Shown: piece by piece, positions 54,643 through 63,574 of the stretch | How positions within the stretch are numbered: the first letter of the stretch is position 1 | Layout of the letters: each line of letters begins with the position of its first letter | Origin: Pseudonocardia alni | GTDB taxonomy: Bacteria > Actinomycetota > Actinomycetes > Mycobacteriales > Pseudonocardiaceae | Length of the DNA: 64,000 bases | Assembly: GCF_002813375.1 (NCBI RefSeq) | Contig: NZ_PHUJ01000001.1 | Location: forward strand, 1 to 64,000 | Direction: 5' to 3' | Made by a program: the position numbers and the translations under genes | The notes under the pieces: generated by a model | Databases searched by the model: none | What the model was told of the DNA's origin: nothing | What the model saw: the letters and a program-made list of their open reading frames with translations, nothing else

Positions 54643-56103
54643 TCAGTGCAGAGGGCGAAGGTGCATGAGTAGTCCGTCGGCCGGGACCGGTAGGGAGGTG
54701 TTGTCCCAGCGCGGGCGGTACGCGGGGTCGACGCTCCAACGGTGGGCGCGCAGCATCTCGTGCATGATGGCGGTTACCTCGAGGCTGCCGAAGAGCATGC
54801 CGATGCACTTGTGCACTCCGCCGCCGAAGGGGATCCACGCGTCTCGGTGGTTCTTGTCTTCGCGTCGGGGCTCCGCGAAGCGGTCGGGGTCGAACGTGTC
54901 CGGCTCGCTCCAGCACGACGGATCGAAATGGTTGACGGCTCCGGCAACCATGATCAGTTGCCCCGCCGGTATGTGGTGTCCGCAGACGGCGGTGTCCGCC
55001 ACGGTGCGGCGCATCACCACCGGCACCGGCGCGATAAGTCGCAGGGATTCCTTGATCACGCGGTTCAGCGTGTCCAGCGATTCCAGGGCTGCGCGGTCGG
55101 GCGGGGCGTCTCCGAGCGCAATCGATTCGGCGCGCGCTTGCTCCTGCCACTCCGGGTTCGCGCCGAGTAGGTAGGCGGCGGCAGAGCTTGTGATGGTCGA
55201 TGTATCGTGGGCGGCCATCATGAGAAAGATCATGTGATTGATGACGTCGTCATCAGAGAAGGTCTCGCCGTCCGGTGTTCGAGCCTGACATAGCGCTGAG
55301 AACAAGTCGGCCCCGTTACTGGCCCGTTTGGCGGCGATGTTCGCCTGGAAGTACCGTTCGAGAACGCGACGACCACGAAGGCCGGCGTGCCAACGTGTGC
55401 CTGGGAGGTCCCATTTCACGATGCTGCTGGCCGCACGGACACAGTCCACGAAGGCTTTGTTGACCTCCTCGGCTTCCGGTCCGGGCCGTTCATTCATGAA
55501 TACTCGGGTGGCGACATCAAGCGTGAGGCTTTTTAGGGCAGGGTAGAGGCGGATGGGTGCATCTTGTCGCCACGTCGGCACGGTCTCCCGGACGCAGGCA
55601 ACGGTTTCGTCGGTGTAACCCCGCAGGCGTTCGGCGGTGAAGGCTTCCTGCATCACTCGGCGGTGAAAGCGGTGCTCATCGAAATCTAGGAGCATCAGTC
55701 CGCGGTGAAAGAAATTGTCGATTAAGAAGCGCCAGCCCGCCTGCGAGAAGGCCTTGTCGGCGTTCGTGAGTACAGCGTGCGTCGCCTCCGGTCCAGCGAC
55801 CTGGACGACGCGCTCACCTAGGAACCCGGTCCAGGAGACCGGGCCGTACCGCTCGAATCGCGCACGAGTGAATTCGGAGCCGAAGCGGATGTACTCGAGT
55901 GTGCGGCCGAGCCCAGGCAGGCCCTGATCGCCGAGAACGGGCAAGAGGCCTGAGCCTGGCGGTGGCGCAGCGAGGGGCGTGCCCGACGCATGGCGTACCT
56001 GGTCGAGCAGGCGCCGATCGATCTCAGTAGGTAGAGGAGCGAGCAGTGCTGAGGACATTCGTTCGCGGACGGCGCGTCGAGCGTAGTTGGTGAGGGTGGT
56101 CAT
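54643..56103 (-). CDS. Cytochrome P450
   Basis: A 486-residue protein from ATG 56103. Heme-binding loop FGGGVHKCIG with Cys 433, I-helix AHDTST, K-helix ExxR in KESLRLIAPVP, and a PERF-like DPDRF. It is longer at the N-terminus than soluble P450s such as the one at 58607, but no membrane anchor is obvious. The overall pattern recalls CYP120/CYP51-like bacterial members. It lies at the 3' end of the metabolic cluster and could share the ferredoxin at 58232. Confidence 0.92.
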   Translation of the reverse strand: MTTLTNYARRAVRERMSSALLAPLPTEIDRRLLDQVRHASGTPLAAPPPGSGLLPVLGDQGLPGLGRTLEYIRFGSEFTRARFERYGPVSWTGFLGERVVQVAGPEATHAVLTNADKAFSQAGWRFLIDNFFHRGLMLLDFDEHRFHRRVMQEAFTAERLRGYTDETVACVRETVPTWRQDAPIRLYPALKSLTLDVATRVFMNERPGPEAEEVNKAFVDCVRAASSIVKWDLPGTRWHAGLRGRRVLERYFQANIAAKRASNGADLFSALCQARTPDGETFSDDDVINHMIFLMMAAHDTSTITSSAAAYLLGANPEWQEQARAESIALGDAPPDRAALESLDTLNRVIKESLRLIAPVPVVMRRTVADTAVCGHHIPAGQLIMVAGAVNHFDPSCWSEPDTFDPDRFAEPRREDKNHRDAWIPFGGGVHKCIGMLFGSLEVTAIMHEMLRAHRWSVDPAYRPRWDNTSLPVPADGLLMHLRPLH

Positions 56104-56520
56104 GCGAGCTCCTTCGGCGATACGTCATGCGATGACTTCAACTGGACCGCGAACAGATGGACGGATGCGCTCGATGCACTGGGAGGATATTTGTAGCGAC
56201 CGCCTCCAGAATGGGCGACGCCCCAGTAATCACCGAGACTGGATAGAGCAGCGGACTTGTTTTCAAGAGTCGGGCCTGGCACCGAGCGACGCTGTCTGAA
56301 GCTGAGCCGAACAACGAGCGCCCTCGTGCGGTGGAACTAGTCGGAGTCGATGCCCATGAGCACCTTTCTGCGCGCGCCCTATCTCGCCTCGAACGGCCGA
56401 TTCCCTGAAACCCGACTCTGTCCGTCCAGGCCCGTGATGGCCAATCATCAGAAGGTCGGTGACCTCCACCTGGCACCGCACCAAGGGGGGTCCGGCCGGC
56501 GAGCGGCGGCCGGTCAGCCC
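56104..56520. other. 417-bp gap without recognised gene
   Basis: Between the P450 and the BtrH-like gene, both on the minus strand. Short open frames on either strand lack recognisable features or ribosome binding sites. A promoter for the P450 gene may lie here, but no consensus was found. Confidence 0.3.
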
Positions 56521-57618
56521 TCAGGAGGCGAGGACGCGGGCGAGGTCCTGGAGGTGATGTGCGCCGTCGGTCTCAAGTTGTGGCAGGCGGCGGGCGCGGT
56601 CTTGGACGTTGCGCCAGCGAGTGGCCGGGGGACCCGCCGTCTTGTCGACGGCTCGGGCGGCGATCTCTGACCAGGTACCGGCGAGTTCCTCGTAGATAAC
56701 GGCGGCGGGGTGGGCGCGCGCGTCGATGTCGGTGAGTTCGGCGAGGAACTGTGCTTGGAGGCGGCGGAATAGGCCGCCGCCGGTTCCAGCCTTCTCGATG
56801 AACACCGCGAGGGTGCTCAGGGCGGCGTGCAGGTCGTGCTCGGGGGTCTCCCCGGTACGGTCGAGGACGTCGGGCCATGCCTCGAGGTCGGCGAGGAAGG
56901 TGGCGACGCCGCCGAGACCGTGGCCAGCAGCTGGCGCCCCGGGGACGGTGATGATGTTGCCGTCGGTGGGGGCAGTCATGGACTGTGCGGATTGCGCGCA
57001 AGCGCTCGCGGCGGCGGTGCGTTGGTCGGGCAGGGAGTCGGGGAAGCGCAGCGGGTAGCAGGTGTGCCTGGTCGGGGTGGGGAAGCCTGTGGAGCTGCGG
57101 GCGGCGGCCAAGGCCGCGGCGGGGATAACCTGCGGTTCGGCACGGTCGTTATCGATAACACGAACCTGTTGGCGGTTAGGTTCGTACCCAGTGACGACGA
57201 TGTCGTGGCGGCTCATCTGCATGCGGACCCGGAGGTAGGGAAGCTCGCTCATGTCGGCCCAACACAGAAGGGGGCGGCCGGCGTTGAGCTCGCGGTCCAG
57301 CCAAGCGCGACCCTCGTCTGGGTCGTCGGTGTCATGGGCGAACCCAGCGATGCCGAGGCGTGTGGACAGCGATTCGGTCAGACCGCTGCCACGGCCGACG
57401 AGGTAGAACGGGGTGCCAAGCCCTGGTCCGCGTAGGTAGTTGAAGCTGAGGCATCCGCCGAGCCCGAAAACGGTGCCCTCGCTGAGCGGTTTGCCGCCCC
57501 AGGACAGACCGGCCCACTCGAGCAGGTCGCGGAGCGCACCGGAGCCGCAGTGCCCGGCCATACGATGTGGGTAGTCCTCGACTCCGATCCAGCCGTGCCC
57601 GTCTGTCGTCGTTGTCAT
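56521..57618 (-). CDS. BtrH-like/DUF4872 acyltransferase-type protein
   Basis: A 365-residue protein; ATG 57618 overlaps the thioesterase stop (ATGA). The N-terminal half resembles the BtrH N-terminal fold of cysteine-dependent acyltransferases/peptidases: nucleophile Cys 24 in GHCGSGALRDLLEW, His 138 in MSRHDIVVTGYE, and an Asp in RVIDNDRAEP. In butirosin biosynthesis BtrH moves an acyl group from an acyl carrier protein onto an aminoglycoside. The C-terminal half is helical (DUF4872-like). Its substrate here is unknown. Confidence 0.72.
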   Translation of the reverse strand: MTTTTDGHGWIGVEDYPHRMAGHCGSGALRDLLEWAGLSWGGKPLSEGTVFGLGGCLSFNYLRGPGLGTPFYLVGRGSGLTESLSTRLGIAGFAHDTDDPDEGRAWLDRELNAGRPLLCWADMSELPYLRVRMQMSRHDIVVTGYEPNRQQVRVIDNDRAEPQVIPAAALAAARSSTGFPTPTRHTCYPLRFPDSLPDQRTAAASACAQSAQSMTAPTDGNIITVPGAPAAGHGLGGVATFLADLEAWPDVLDRTGETPEHDLHAALSTLAVFIEKAGTGGGLFRRLQAQFLAELTDIDARAHPAAVIYEELAGTWSEIAARAVDKTAGPPATRWRNVQDRARRLPQLETDGAHHLQDLARVLAS

Positions 57619-58190
57619 GGAAGAGGCTGGCCTTTCACGAGTTCGGGTTCGTCGGTGTCCGCAGCTGGGATGGTCGAGGGGTTAGCGAAGACGTGGCTGA
57701 TGGCCTCCGGGGAGCCATAGCGATGGAAGTGGGCGAGCGGGACCACGATGAACACAGCGCTGGCCTCGAAGCAGAGCCGACCGCTGGGGTCCGTGCCGGT
57801 CGCGTGCATGTGTAGTCGTCGGCCGTCGCGCCGCTCGAGCCGGGCCCAGATGCTGTAGGTCGTGCCGAGGACGGCAGGGGAGTGATAGTCGACCTGCAGC
57901 GATCCGGTGACGGCTGGCTCGCCGACTACGTAGAGCAGGAAGCCGAACAGGTCGTCGCAGGCGGTTGCGACCACTCCACCGTGTGCGAGACCGGGCGCGC
58001 CGACGTGCCGGGCTGTGAAGACGACGTCGGAATGGACGGCGTCATCCTTGCGGAAAACACGCATCGCGAGCCCAGCCGGGTTAGCGGGGCCACAGCCCAG
58101 GCACTGATCGCTGTGCGGAGTCAGTTCTCGAGACCCCGAGGCCGGCGCGCACTCGTCGTCGCGATCGGTTCCAGCCGCTGAGCGTGCCAT
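57615..58190 (-). CDS. PaaI-like hotdog thioesterase
   Basis: A 191-residue protein. Typical motifs are DQCLGCGPANPAGLAMRVF and LAHGGVVATACDDLFGFLL, the acyl-CoA thioesterase hotdog with the acidic catalytic residue following HGG. It releases free acid from acyl-CoA or acyl carrier protein. It is coupled to the BtrH-like gene and lies behind the ferredoxin. Confidence 0.85.
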   Translation of the reverse strand: MARSAAGTDRDDECAPASGSRELTPHSDQCLGCGPANPAGLAMRVFRKDDAVHSDVVFTARHVGAPGLAHGGVVATACDDLFGFLLYVVGEPAVTGSLQVDYHSPAVLGTTYSIWARLERRDGRRLHMHATGTDPSGRLCFEASAVFIVVPLAHFHRYGSPEAISHVFANPSTIPAADTDEPELVKGQPLP

Positions 58191-58231
58191 TCATGGCCTC
58201 CGTCGAAGTGTGCCCGTGATATGCGATGGGA

Positions 58232-58426
58232 TCACTCAAGCAGAGTCAGCGCGGCGGTGGGGCACACCGCCGCCGCCGATCTGATTTGCTCGCGGTGCTC
58301 CTCAGCAGGTTGATCGGTCTGCAGGTGCACGACGCCGTCGCTGCCGACCTCGAACACGTCCTCGGCTTCCAGCTCGCAGAGTCCGTGCCCAGTGCAGCGG
58401 TTGTAGTCGACCCGAACTTCGAGCAT
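58232..58426 (-). CDS. 3Fe-4S ferredoxin, P450 partner
   Basis: A 64-residue protein. ATG 58426 starts the conserved sequence; the upstream extension to 58531 is rejected. Cys 11 and Cys 17 in CTGHGLC and Cys 55 in AAVCPTAAL leave one usual ligand missing, as in 3Fe-4S ferredoxins of actinobacterial P450s. It supplies electrons to the neighbouring P450 (58607) and perhaps to the one at 54643. No reductase gene is nearby. Confidence 0.92.
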   Translation of the reverse strand: MLEVRVDYNRCTGHGLCELEAEDVFEVGSDGVVHLQTDQPAEEHREQIRSAAAVCPTAALTLLE

Positions 58427-58606
58427 TGTGTCCTTCTCTCGCCGGTTCTCGTCTCGGCACCGGGTAAGTTCGTAGATGATTCGGCCTTCTCGGACTTCCT
58501 TACAACCCTCGTTGATGCTTTCGAGGCGCACTCCCCCGAGTGATGAGCTCGCTCAGTTTGCGCGGACCATGGTGTAGAGCTTCGCCCGAAGGGACACCCG
58601 AAAAGA

Positions 58607-59908
58607 TCAGCCCTGGCGCCAGCAGGGCAAGCGCTTGACGACGTTGAAGAAGTTGCCAGGCGTGAGCTCGGGTTCCCCGACGACGAGGTCGGGCATGCGA
58701 GTGAGCAGCTCCGTGAAAAGCGCCTTGAGCTGGAAGCGTGCGAGCTGGTTGCCTAGGCAGTGGTGGATGCCGCCGCCGCCGAAACTGATGTGCGGGTTCG
58801 GGTGGCGGGAGAGATCGAAGTCGTGGGGGCGCTCAATGCGTGTCTCGTCCCGGTTGGCCGAGCTGTAGAACATGACCACTTTGTCGCCCGCGGTGATCTT
58901 CTGGCCGGCCAGCTCGCAGTCCCGGGCCGCAGTTCGCCGGAACGTCATGATTGGGGTCGCCCACCGCACCATCTCTTCGACCGCGTCGGGCATCCGTCCC
59001 TCGATGTCGGCCAACAGCCACGAGCGCTGCTCGGGGAACTCGGTCAACCCCAGGAGGCCGTGGCTGGTGGACTGCCGGGTTGTGTCGTTGCCGGCGATGG
59101 TGAGCAGGACGAAGAAGGCGCCAATCTCGTGGTCGGTTAGCTGCTCACCGTCGATCTCGGCCTGTGCGAGAGCTGTGATCAGGTCGTCGGTGGGGTGTTC
59201 CCGGCGCTGGCCGGTCAGCTCCGCGGCCAGGGTGTGCATGTAGGTCATCGCCTGGAACAGCGCGGTGAAGACCTCTTCACGGGTCTCGCCGACGAGCTCG
59301 GGGTCGTTCCAGCTGGTCCCGACCTTCATGTGGTGGGCGGCTTCTTGTCGCTGGCCGTCCGGCACACCCATGATGTCGTTGATGTTGTGCATCGGCAGCA
59401 GCTCGGCGCACTCAGCGACAAAGTCGGTCCGGCCGCCGTCGCGCTCTAACGCGGCGATCAGGTTGTCGACGACCTTCACGGCGTTGGCCTGGATGCGGTC
59501 GTTGATCCGGCGCATCTGCTTGGGGGTGAAGGCGGCTGCTACCAGGCGCCGCAGCTTGGTGTGTCGGGGCGGGTCCATCCCGATGATGGACTGGCCGGCT
59601 TCGACGAACTCGGCCGGAAGGTTCTCCATGAGGATGCCGGGCCCGGACAGGAAGTCCTGGTGCCGCTTGGTCACCTCCACGAGGTCGTCGTAACGGGTGA
59701 CCGCCCAGAAGCCGAAGTCGTGCTCGTCCTCGAGTAGCTGCTCCTGGAACGGCGGATGCCAGGTAACCGTGCCTCGCTCGCGCAGCAGTGCGAACGTCTT
59801 CTCCCGCACGTCGGCCGAGGTCGACCAGAACGCTCGGGAGGAGATGTCCACGTCGTCGTAGGAACGGTCGGGGTTGCCGCTGGCTGAGCGGGTGACATGG
59901 TCGGTCAT
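58607..59908 (-). CDS. Cytochrome P450 (soluble, actinobacterial type)
   Basis: A 433-residue protein. ATG 59908 has AAGGAG 6 bases upstream and is chosen over ATG 59953. Heme loop FGGGGIHHCLGNQLAR with Cys 384, I-helix IAGNDTTRQS, ExxR-like VEEMVRW, and a substrate entry segment PGILMENLPAEF. It resembles CYP124/125/142-type steroid or fatty-acid hydroxylases (inference). The ferredoxin gene lies 180 bases downstream in the same direction. Confidence 0.92.
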   Translation of the reverse strand: MTDHVTRSASGNPDRSYDDVDISSRAFWSTSADVREKTFALLRERGTVTWHPPFQEQLLEDEHDFGFWAVTRYDDLVEVTKRHQDFLSGPGILMENLPAEFVEAGQSIIGMDPPRHTKLRRLVAAAFTPKQMRRINDRIQANAVKVVDNLIAALERDGGRTDFVAECAELLPMHNINDIMGVPDGQRQEAAHHMKVGTSWNDPELVGETREEVFTALFQAMTYMHTLAAELTGQRREHPTDDLITALAQAEIDGEQLTDHEIGAFFVLLTIAGNDTTRQSTSHGLLGLTEFPEQRSWLLADIEGRMPDAVEEMVRWATPIMTFRRTAARDCELAGQKITAGDKVVMFYSSANRDETRIERPHDFDLSRHPNPHISFGGGGIHHCLGNQLARFQLKALFTELLTRMPDLVVGEPELTPGNFFNVVKRLPCWRQG

Positions 59909-60079
59909 CGCTGACTCCTTCGTCGCACGAACCTCGGTCGACATCACGTCCACTGAGCGGAATATTGGACGGTAAGGCTTCTCATGTCAAGACATGAGAG
60001 CCTCGTACGTCCACTTTTGCTCGTGGGTGTGACGTGGCCGGGAGGCCCGATAGGCGCGTCGGTGGACCCCTATATGCCG

Positions 60080-60352
60080 TTCATCGTGTCGATGATCCGC
60101 ATGTCGCGGAGGAAGCGGGCGCCCGATCTCCTCGGAGAGGACCACAGTGAACAGGTGGTCGGCGCCTTGCCCGGCGTAGGCCTTGTCGTACTCCAGGCCC
60201 AACCAGCCCAGTGCGCCGCGCTTGCCGAACGGCTAGTGGGTGGGCAACCTGCCGTCGCGTTCCCAGGCGTCGACGTACGGGTCGATCTCCCGCTCGACAA
60301 ATGTCCGCACGGACCTCCGAAACGCGGTGTACTCCTCGGTGAAGGCGACCAT
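60080..60352 (-). pseudogene. Broken acyl-CoA dehydrogenase fragment
   Basis: The ATG at 60352 overlaps the stop of the complete acyl-CoA dehydrogenase. The N-terminal family sequence (AFTEEYTAFRRSVRTFVERE, then GALGWLGLEYDKAYAGQGAD) is interrupted by TAG at 60233-60235 where Glu is expected. After SEEIGR the frame is lost. The central FAD and catalytic parts are absent. It could be a former partner of a two-gene heteromeric enzyme. Confidence 0.7.
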
Positions 60353-61509
60353 CAGCCATCCAGTCCCAGTCGCGACGCGACGACCTCGTCCATGATCTCG
60401 TTCGTCCCGCCGCCGATGCCGAGGATGCGGGCGTCTCGGTAGTGCCGCTCCACCTCGACGCCATGCAAGTAGCCGGCGCCGCCGTGGAGCTGGACGGCCT
60501 CGTTGACCACCCAGTCACAGGCCTCGACCGCCTGGTTCTTTGCCATCGCCAGTTCGATGACGACGTCCTCTCCGGCTTCCCAGCGCACGAACACGTCCCG
60601 CACGTAGACCCGCGCCACCGTCGCCCGCCGCGCCATCTGGGCGATCCGGTGTCGGACGACCTGCCGGGTCGCCAGCGGCGCACCGAACGTTTCCCGCTGC
60701 CTTGCCCACGCGATCGTCAGGTCCACGCAGCGCTGCGCGGTCGCGGCTGCCTGGACCGCGAGCGAGAGCCGCTCCGAGCCGAAGCGCTCCATGATTTGCC
60801 GGAACCCGCTGCCCTCCGGGCCCACCAGGTTCGACACCGGCACCCGCACCTCGTCCAGGGAGATCGTCGCGGTGTCCGAGCAGTGCCAGCCCATCTTGCG
60901 CAGCGCGGTGCGGTGCACCCCGAGGCGGTCGGTCTCGATCACCAGCAGTGAGATCCCGCGGTGGCCGGGGCCACCCGTGCGCACCGCCGTCGTAACGAAA
61001 TCTGCGCGGGTACCGGAGGTGATGAAGGTCTTCGCGCCGGTCACCACGTAGTTCTCGCCGTCGCGTACCGCGCGAGTGGTGATGCCTGCGACGTCGGACC
61101 CGGTGCCCGGCTCAGTAATGCCCAGCGAGCCGATCAGCTCGCCGAGCAGGGCGGGACGAACAAAGCGATCGGCGAGCTCCGGCGTACCGAACGAGGCGAT
61201 GTGCGGGCAGGCGATCCCATGGGTGAACAGGCCCGCGACCACCCCGCTTGAGCCGCCCGCGAGAATCAGCTCCTCAGTAGCGATCGCCGAGTCGAGGTGC
61301 ACGCCCTCGCCGCCGACCGCCTCGGGGAATCCCAGCGCCAGGAGCCCCAGCGCTCCAGCCCGCGCGTGCAGCGAGCGCGGCATCGCACCGGCGTCCTCCC
61401 ACGCCGCGAGGGAGGGCAGGATCTCCCGCTCGGTAAAGCGGCGGACCAGGGCCCGCAGCTCACGGCGCTCCTCGGTGTCCCACACGGCGTGGGCGAGCGT
61501 CGCGGTCAC
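60352..61509 (-). CDS. Acyl-CoA dehydrogenase
   Basis: A 385-residue protein from GTG 61509, which overlaps the upstream stop (GTGA); GTG 61545 is an alternative. Family motifs include SLGITEPGTGSDVAGI (FAD/substrate), GAKTFITSGTRADF, RMGWHCSDTATIS-like KMGWHCSD, QRETFGAPLA, QLHGGAGYLHG and RDARILGIGGGTNEIM. It introduces a double bond into an acyl-CoA using FAD. It is likely the first enzyme of this cluster's acyl pathway, beside a broken second copy. Confidence 0.92.
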   Translation of the reverse strand: MTATLAHAVWDTEERRELRALVRRFTEREILPSLAAWEDAGAMPRSLHARAGALGLLALGFPEAVGGEGVHLDSAIATEELILAGGSSGVVAGLFTHGIACPHIASFGTPELADRFVRPALLGELIGSLGITEPGTGSDVAGITTRAVRDGENYVVTGAKTFITSGTRADFVTTAVRTGGPGHRGISLLVIETDRLGVHRTALRKMGWHCSDTATISLDEVRVPVSNLVGPEGSGFRQIMERFGSERLSLAVQAAATAQRCVDLTIAWARQRETFGAPLATRQVVRHRIAQMARRATVARVYVRDVFVRWEAGEDVVIELAMAKNQAVEACDWVVNEAVQLHGGAGYLHGVEVERHYRDARILGIGGGTNEIMDEVVASRLGLDG

Positions 61510-61730
61510 CGCAGCACCGCCGTGGGCGAGGCGGGCGACCCGCACCCGGGATCTTCACGTCCCGGGCGCAGCGGAAGTTGGTCGAGTCCGCGGAAGGACA
61601 GGGCGCGCCGCCACTGCGGCGCTCCTGCGACGGTGAGGTGAGGGAAGCGGGAATCGCTGAGTAAGGTCTCAAGCAGTCCCTGCTCCAACGCGACGTCGGC
61701 CTCTCCTGCTGCCCCAGCGGCCGAGCTCAT
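61506..61730 (-). CDS. Short ORF upstream of acyl-CoA dehydrogenase
   Basis: A 74-residue frame from ATG 61730 whose stop overlaps the GTG of the dehydrogenase. It includes EADVALEQGLLETLLSDSRFPH and WRRALSFRGLDQL and has no recognised domain. It may be a truncated gene or a small real protein. Support is the overlap only. Confidence 0.35.
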   Translation of the reverse strand: MSSAAGAAGEADVALEQGLLETLLSDSRFPHLTVAGAPQWRRALSFRGLDQLPLRPGREDPGCGSPASPTAVLR

Positions 61731-61854
61731 CGGGCGACCCGGCCTTCGGCGGCGCAGTACCCAGGGTCCAGGACTCGAACGGCCCACCAGCGGACATCAG
61801 CCATGAGCGCACGATGGGCGCAGCGCCGCCAGGTGTCAAGACGTACAGATACGA

Positions 61855-61893
61855 TGTGTCCAGTTCTGAGGGAGATCAGTACACTCCAGAGCC
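61855..61893 (+). promoter_or_regulatory. Possible TetR promoter/operator
   Basis: TACACT at 61880-61885 lies 8 bases before ATG 61894, which would give a leaderless mRNA. An imperfect inverted repeat (GTGTCCAG ... CAGTACAC) surrounds it and could be the TetR operator. Tentative. Confidence 0.3.
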
Positions 61894-62523
61894 ATGAGGG
61901 CTGCGGATGACAGCGGACGACGTCAGACCATCGAGGCTGCCCTCTCCGTCGCCGCCGAGGAAGTGGCCGCTCACGGATGGGACGGCCTGCAGATGCAGAC
62001 CGTCGCCGCCCGCGTGGGCGTCAGCCGCCAGACCCTCTACAACGCGTTCACCAACAAGCACGGACTCGCCCAAGCGCTCGTCCTCCGGCTCACCGAGCAG
62101 TTCCTCGCCGGTGTCGAGGATGCTCTGACGCGGGCGGACGACATCGTCGGGCAATGGCGCGCGGCCGTTCTCTACACCCTCAAGACAGCCGCAGCCGACC
62201 CGCTGCTCAAGGCTGTCCTCACTGCCGAGAGCCGCGACGAACTGCTACCCCTGCTGACCAGCGACGCCGGACCGGTCATCAACGTCGCCCGCCAACGACT
62301 CGCCGGAGCGATCCTGACCGCACGCCCCGACGTCGACCCGGCCACCGCACGCCACGCCGCCGAGACCGCCACACGACTGGCCATCAGCCACATCGTCCTC
62401 CCGCTCCACCCCAACGAGGAGGCCGCCGCTCTCATTGCGACCATCGTGGACCGCTACATCGGAACACCAACAGCCCTCGGGCTGACGACGCGACCATCAC
62501 CCGCTGGTCGCTCGGGAGCCTGA
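61894..62523 (+). CDS. TetR-family transcriptional regulator
   Basis: A 209-residue protein. N-terminal helix-turn-helix (HGWDGLQMQTVAARVGVSRQTLYNAFTNKHGLAQALVL) of TetR type, followed by a helical ligand-binding domain. It is divergent from the metabolic cluster and probably represses it, with an acyl-CoA or the substrate as a likely inducer (inference). Confidence 0.92.
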   Translation: MRAADDSGRRQTIEAALSVAAEEVAAHGWDGLQMQTVAARVGVSRQTLYNAFTNKHGLAQALVLRLTEQFLAGVEDALTRADDIVGQWRAAVLYTLKTAAADPLLKAVLTAESRDELLPLLTSDAGPVINVARQRLAGAILTARPDVDPATARHAAETATRLAISHIVLPLHPNEEAAALIATIVDRYIGTPTALGLTTRPSPAGRSGA

Positions 62524-62584
62524 CCCGGTTCCCCGGACACGATCCGTGTGCTGATCATGCCGCGGTAGCGGCGATGGCGTGAAG

Positions 62585-62668
62585 TCATTCGTAGTCGGCG
62601 GGGGCGAGGTGGCCGATGCTGCTGTGGCGTCGGCGGGGGTTGTACCAGACCACGCCGAAAAAGTTCAC
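62585..62668 (-). pseudogene. C-terminal scrap of an IS3-family transposase
   Basis: The minus-strand frame ends in WYNPRRRHSSIGHLAPADYE, the usual C-terminal end of the IS3/rve integrase domain, with stop at 62585-62587. Upstream sequence is unrelated. Confidence 0.65.
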
Positions 62669-62896
62669 GCTCTCCGAGCGGGGCCGGGAAGATGTGGGTC
62701 AGCAGCTCGTCATTTGACCCGGCGGCCCGCCGCGGCGCAGCTAGAGTGCGAGACGCAGAACAAGATCGTCGGAGTCTAAATGATCCAGCTACGTGGCTGC
62801 CGCTGAATCTAGATATCTAGATCGGCACAGTAAATCTTGGCTCAATTAAGGTCAGCTGCGCTAATTGGTCGAGGCCGCTCGCCGGATGCGGGGCCG
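62669..62896. other. AT-richer intergenic sequence
   Basis: No gene seen. Around 62800-62860 AT content rises (CTAGATATCTAGATC, then AATCTTGGCTCAATTAAGG), possibly part of a promoter or an insertion scar. Confidence 0.3.
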
Positions 62897-63574
62897 TCAA
62901 TGCGACCGTAGACGACCATGACCGGTCACAATCTCCACATGCCGGGCGAGTAAGGAGACCAGGTCGCGCCGGTCGCACGAGAACGTCCCTGTCGATGCCA
63001 GTCCCATCGCAACGGCCCGCACGACGGTCGCGGCCCGGACGGCGTCAGCCGTCGCAGGGGTGTCGTCTTCGCCATGGGCTGCGCGAACGATGACGTCCTG
63101 CCACATCAGGTCGACTGCCGCGACTGCTGCGACTGTGATCTCGCCCGGCCAGCATCGGATCGCGCGCTCCAGCGCAGGTGGGTGGGAGAGCAGTACCTGG
63201 ATGACCCTGGCGGGGTCCGGCGGGTTGGCTCCGGCGAGCTGTTGTATCGCGTTGTGGTGCGTCTCCACCCATCGCATGACCACCGCCCGGAGGTAGGCCG
63301 ACCATGTCGGGAAATGGTGGTAGAAAGAACCGGTAGTACTACCCAGCTCGTTGCACACCCGTCGTACCGACAGGGCGCGATTGCTTCCGTTCTCGTCGAG
63401 GATCCGTAGCCCGACGGCGAGGTAGTCGCCTGGTGCGAGGGGGGAGGCCGCGCGCTCGGTCACGGTGTCGAAGACGATGCAATCCTCCGGCACCTGATCC
63501 GCGAGCCCCTCACGCTCCACGACGCTCGTCACCTGCATCCGCTTCAGCAGGTCCGCGTCGGCAACTGGAGGCAT
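62897..63574 (-). CDS. TetR-family transcriptional regulator
   Basis: A 225-residue protein from ATG 63574 (or TTG 63592). The helix-turn-helix is not at the very N-terminus but at about 62-98 (SNRALSVRRVCNELGSTTGSFYHHFPTWSAYLRAVV), preceded by about 60 residues. The rest is a helical ligand domain. It does not neighbour an obvious target on its own strand; the region upstream to the window end lacks a gene. Confidence 0.85.
   Translation of the reverse strand: MPPVADADLLKRMQVTSVVEREGLADQVPEDCIVFDTVTERAASPLAPGDYLAVGLRILDENGSNRALSVRRVCNELGSTTGSFYHHFPTWSAYLRAVVMRWVETHHNAIQQLAGANPPDPARVIQVLLSHPPALERAIRCWPGEITVAAVAAVDLMWQDVIVRAAHGEDDTPATADAVRAATVVRAVAMGLASTGTFSCDRRDLVSLLARHVEIVTGHGRLRSH

Noticed and set aside
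56200..56299. Possible tRNA-like segment in the gap after the P450
   Set aside because: No T-arm consensus and no cloverleaf could be drawn.
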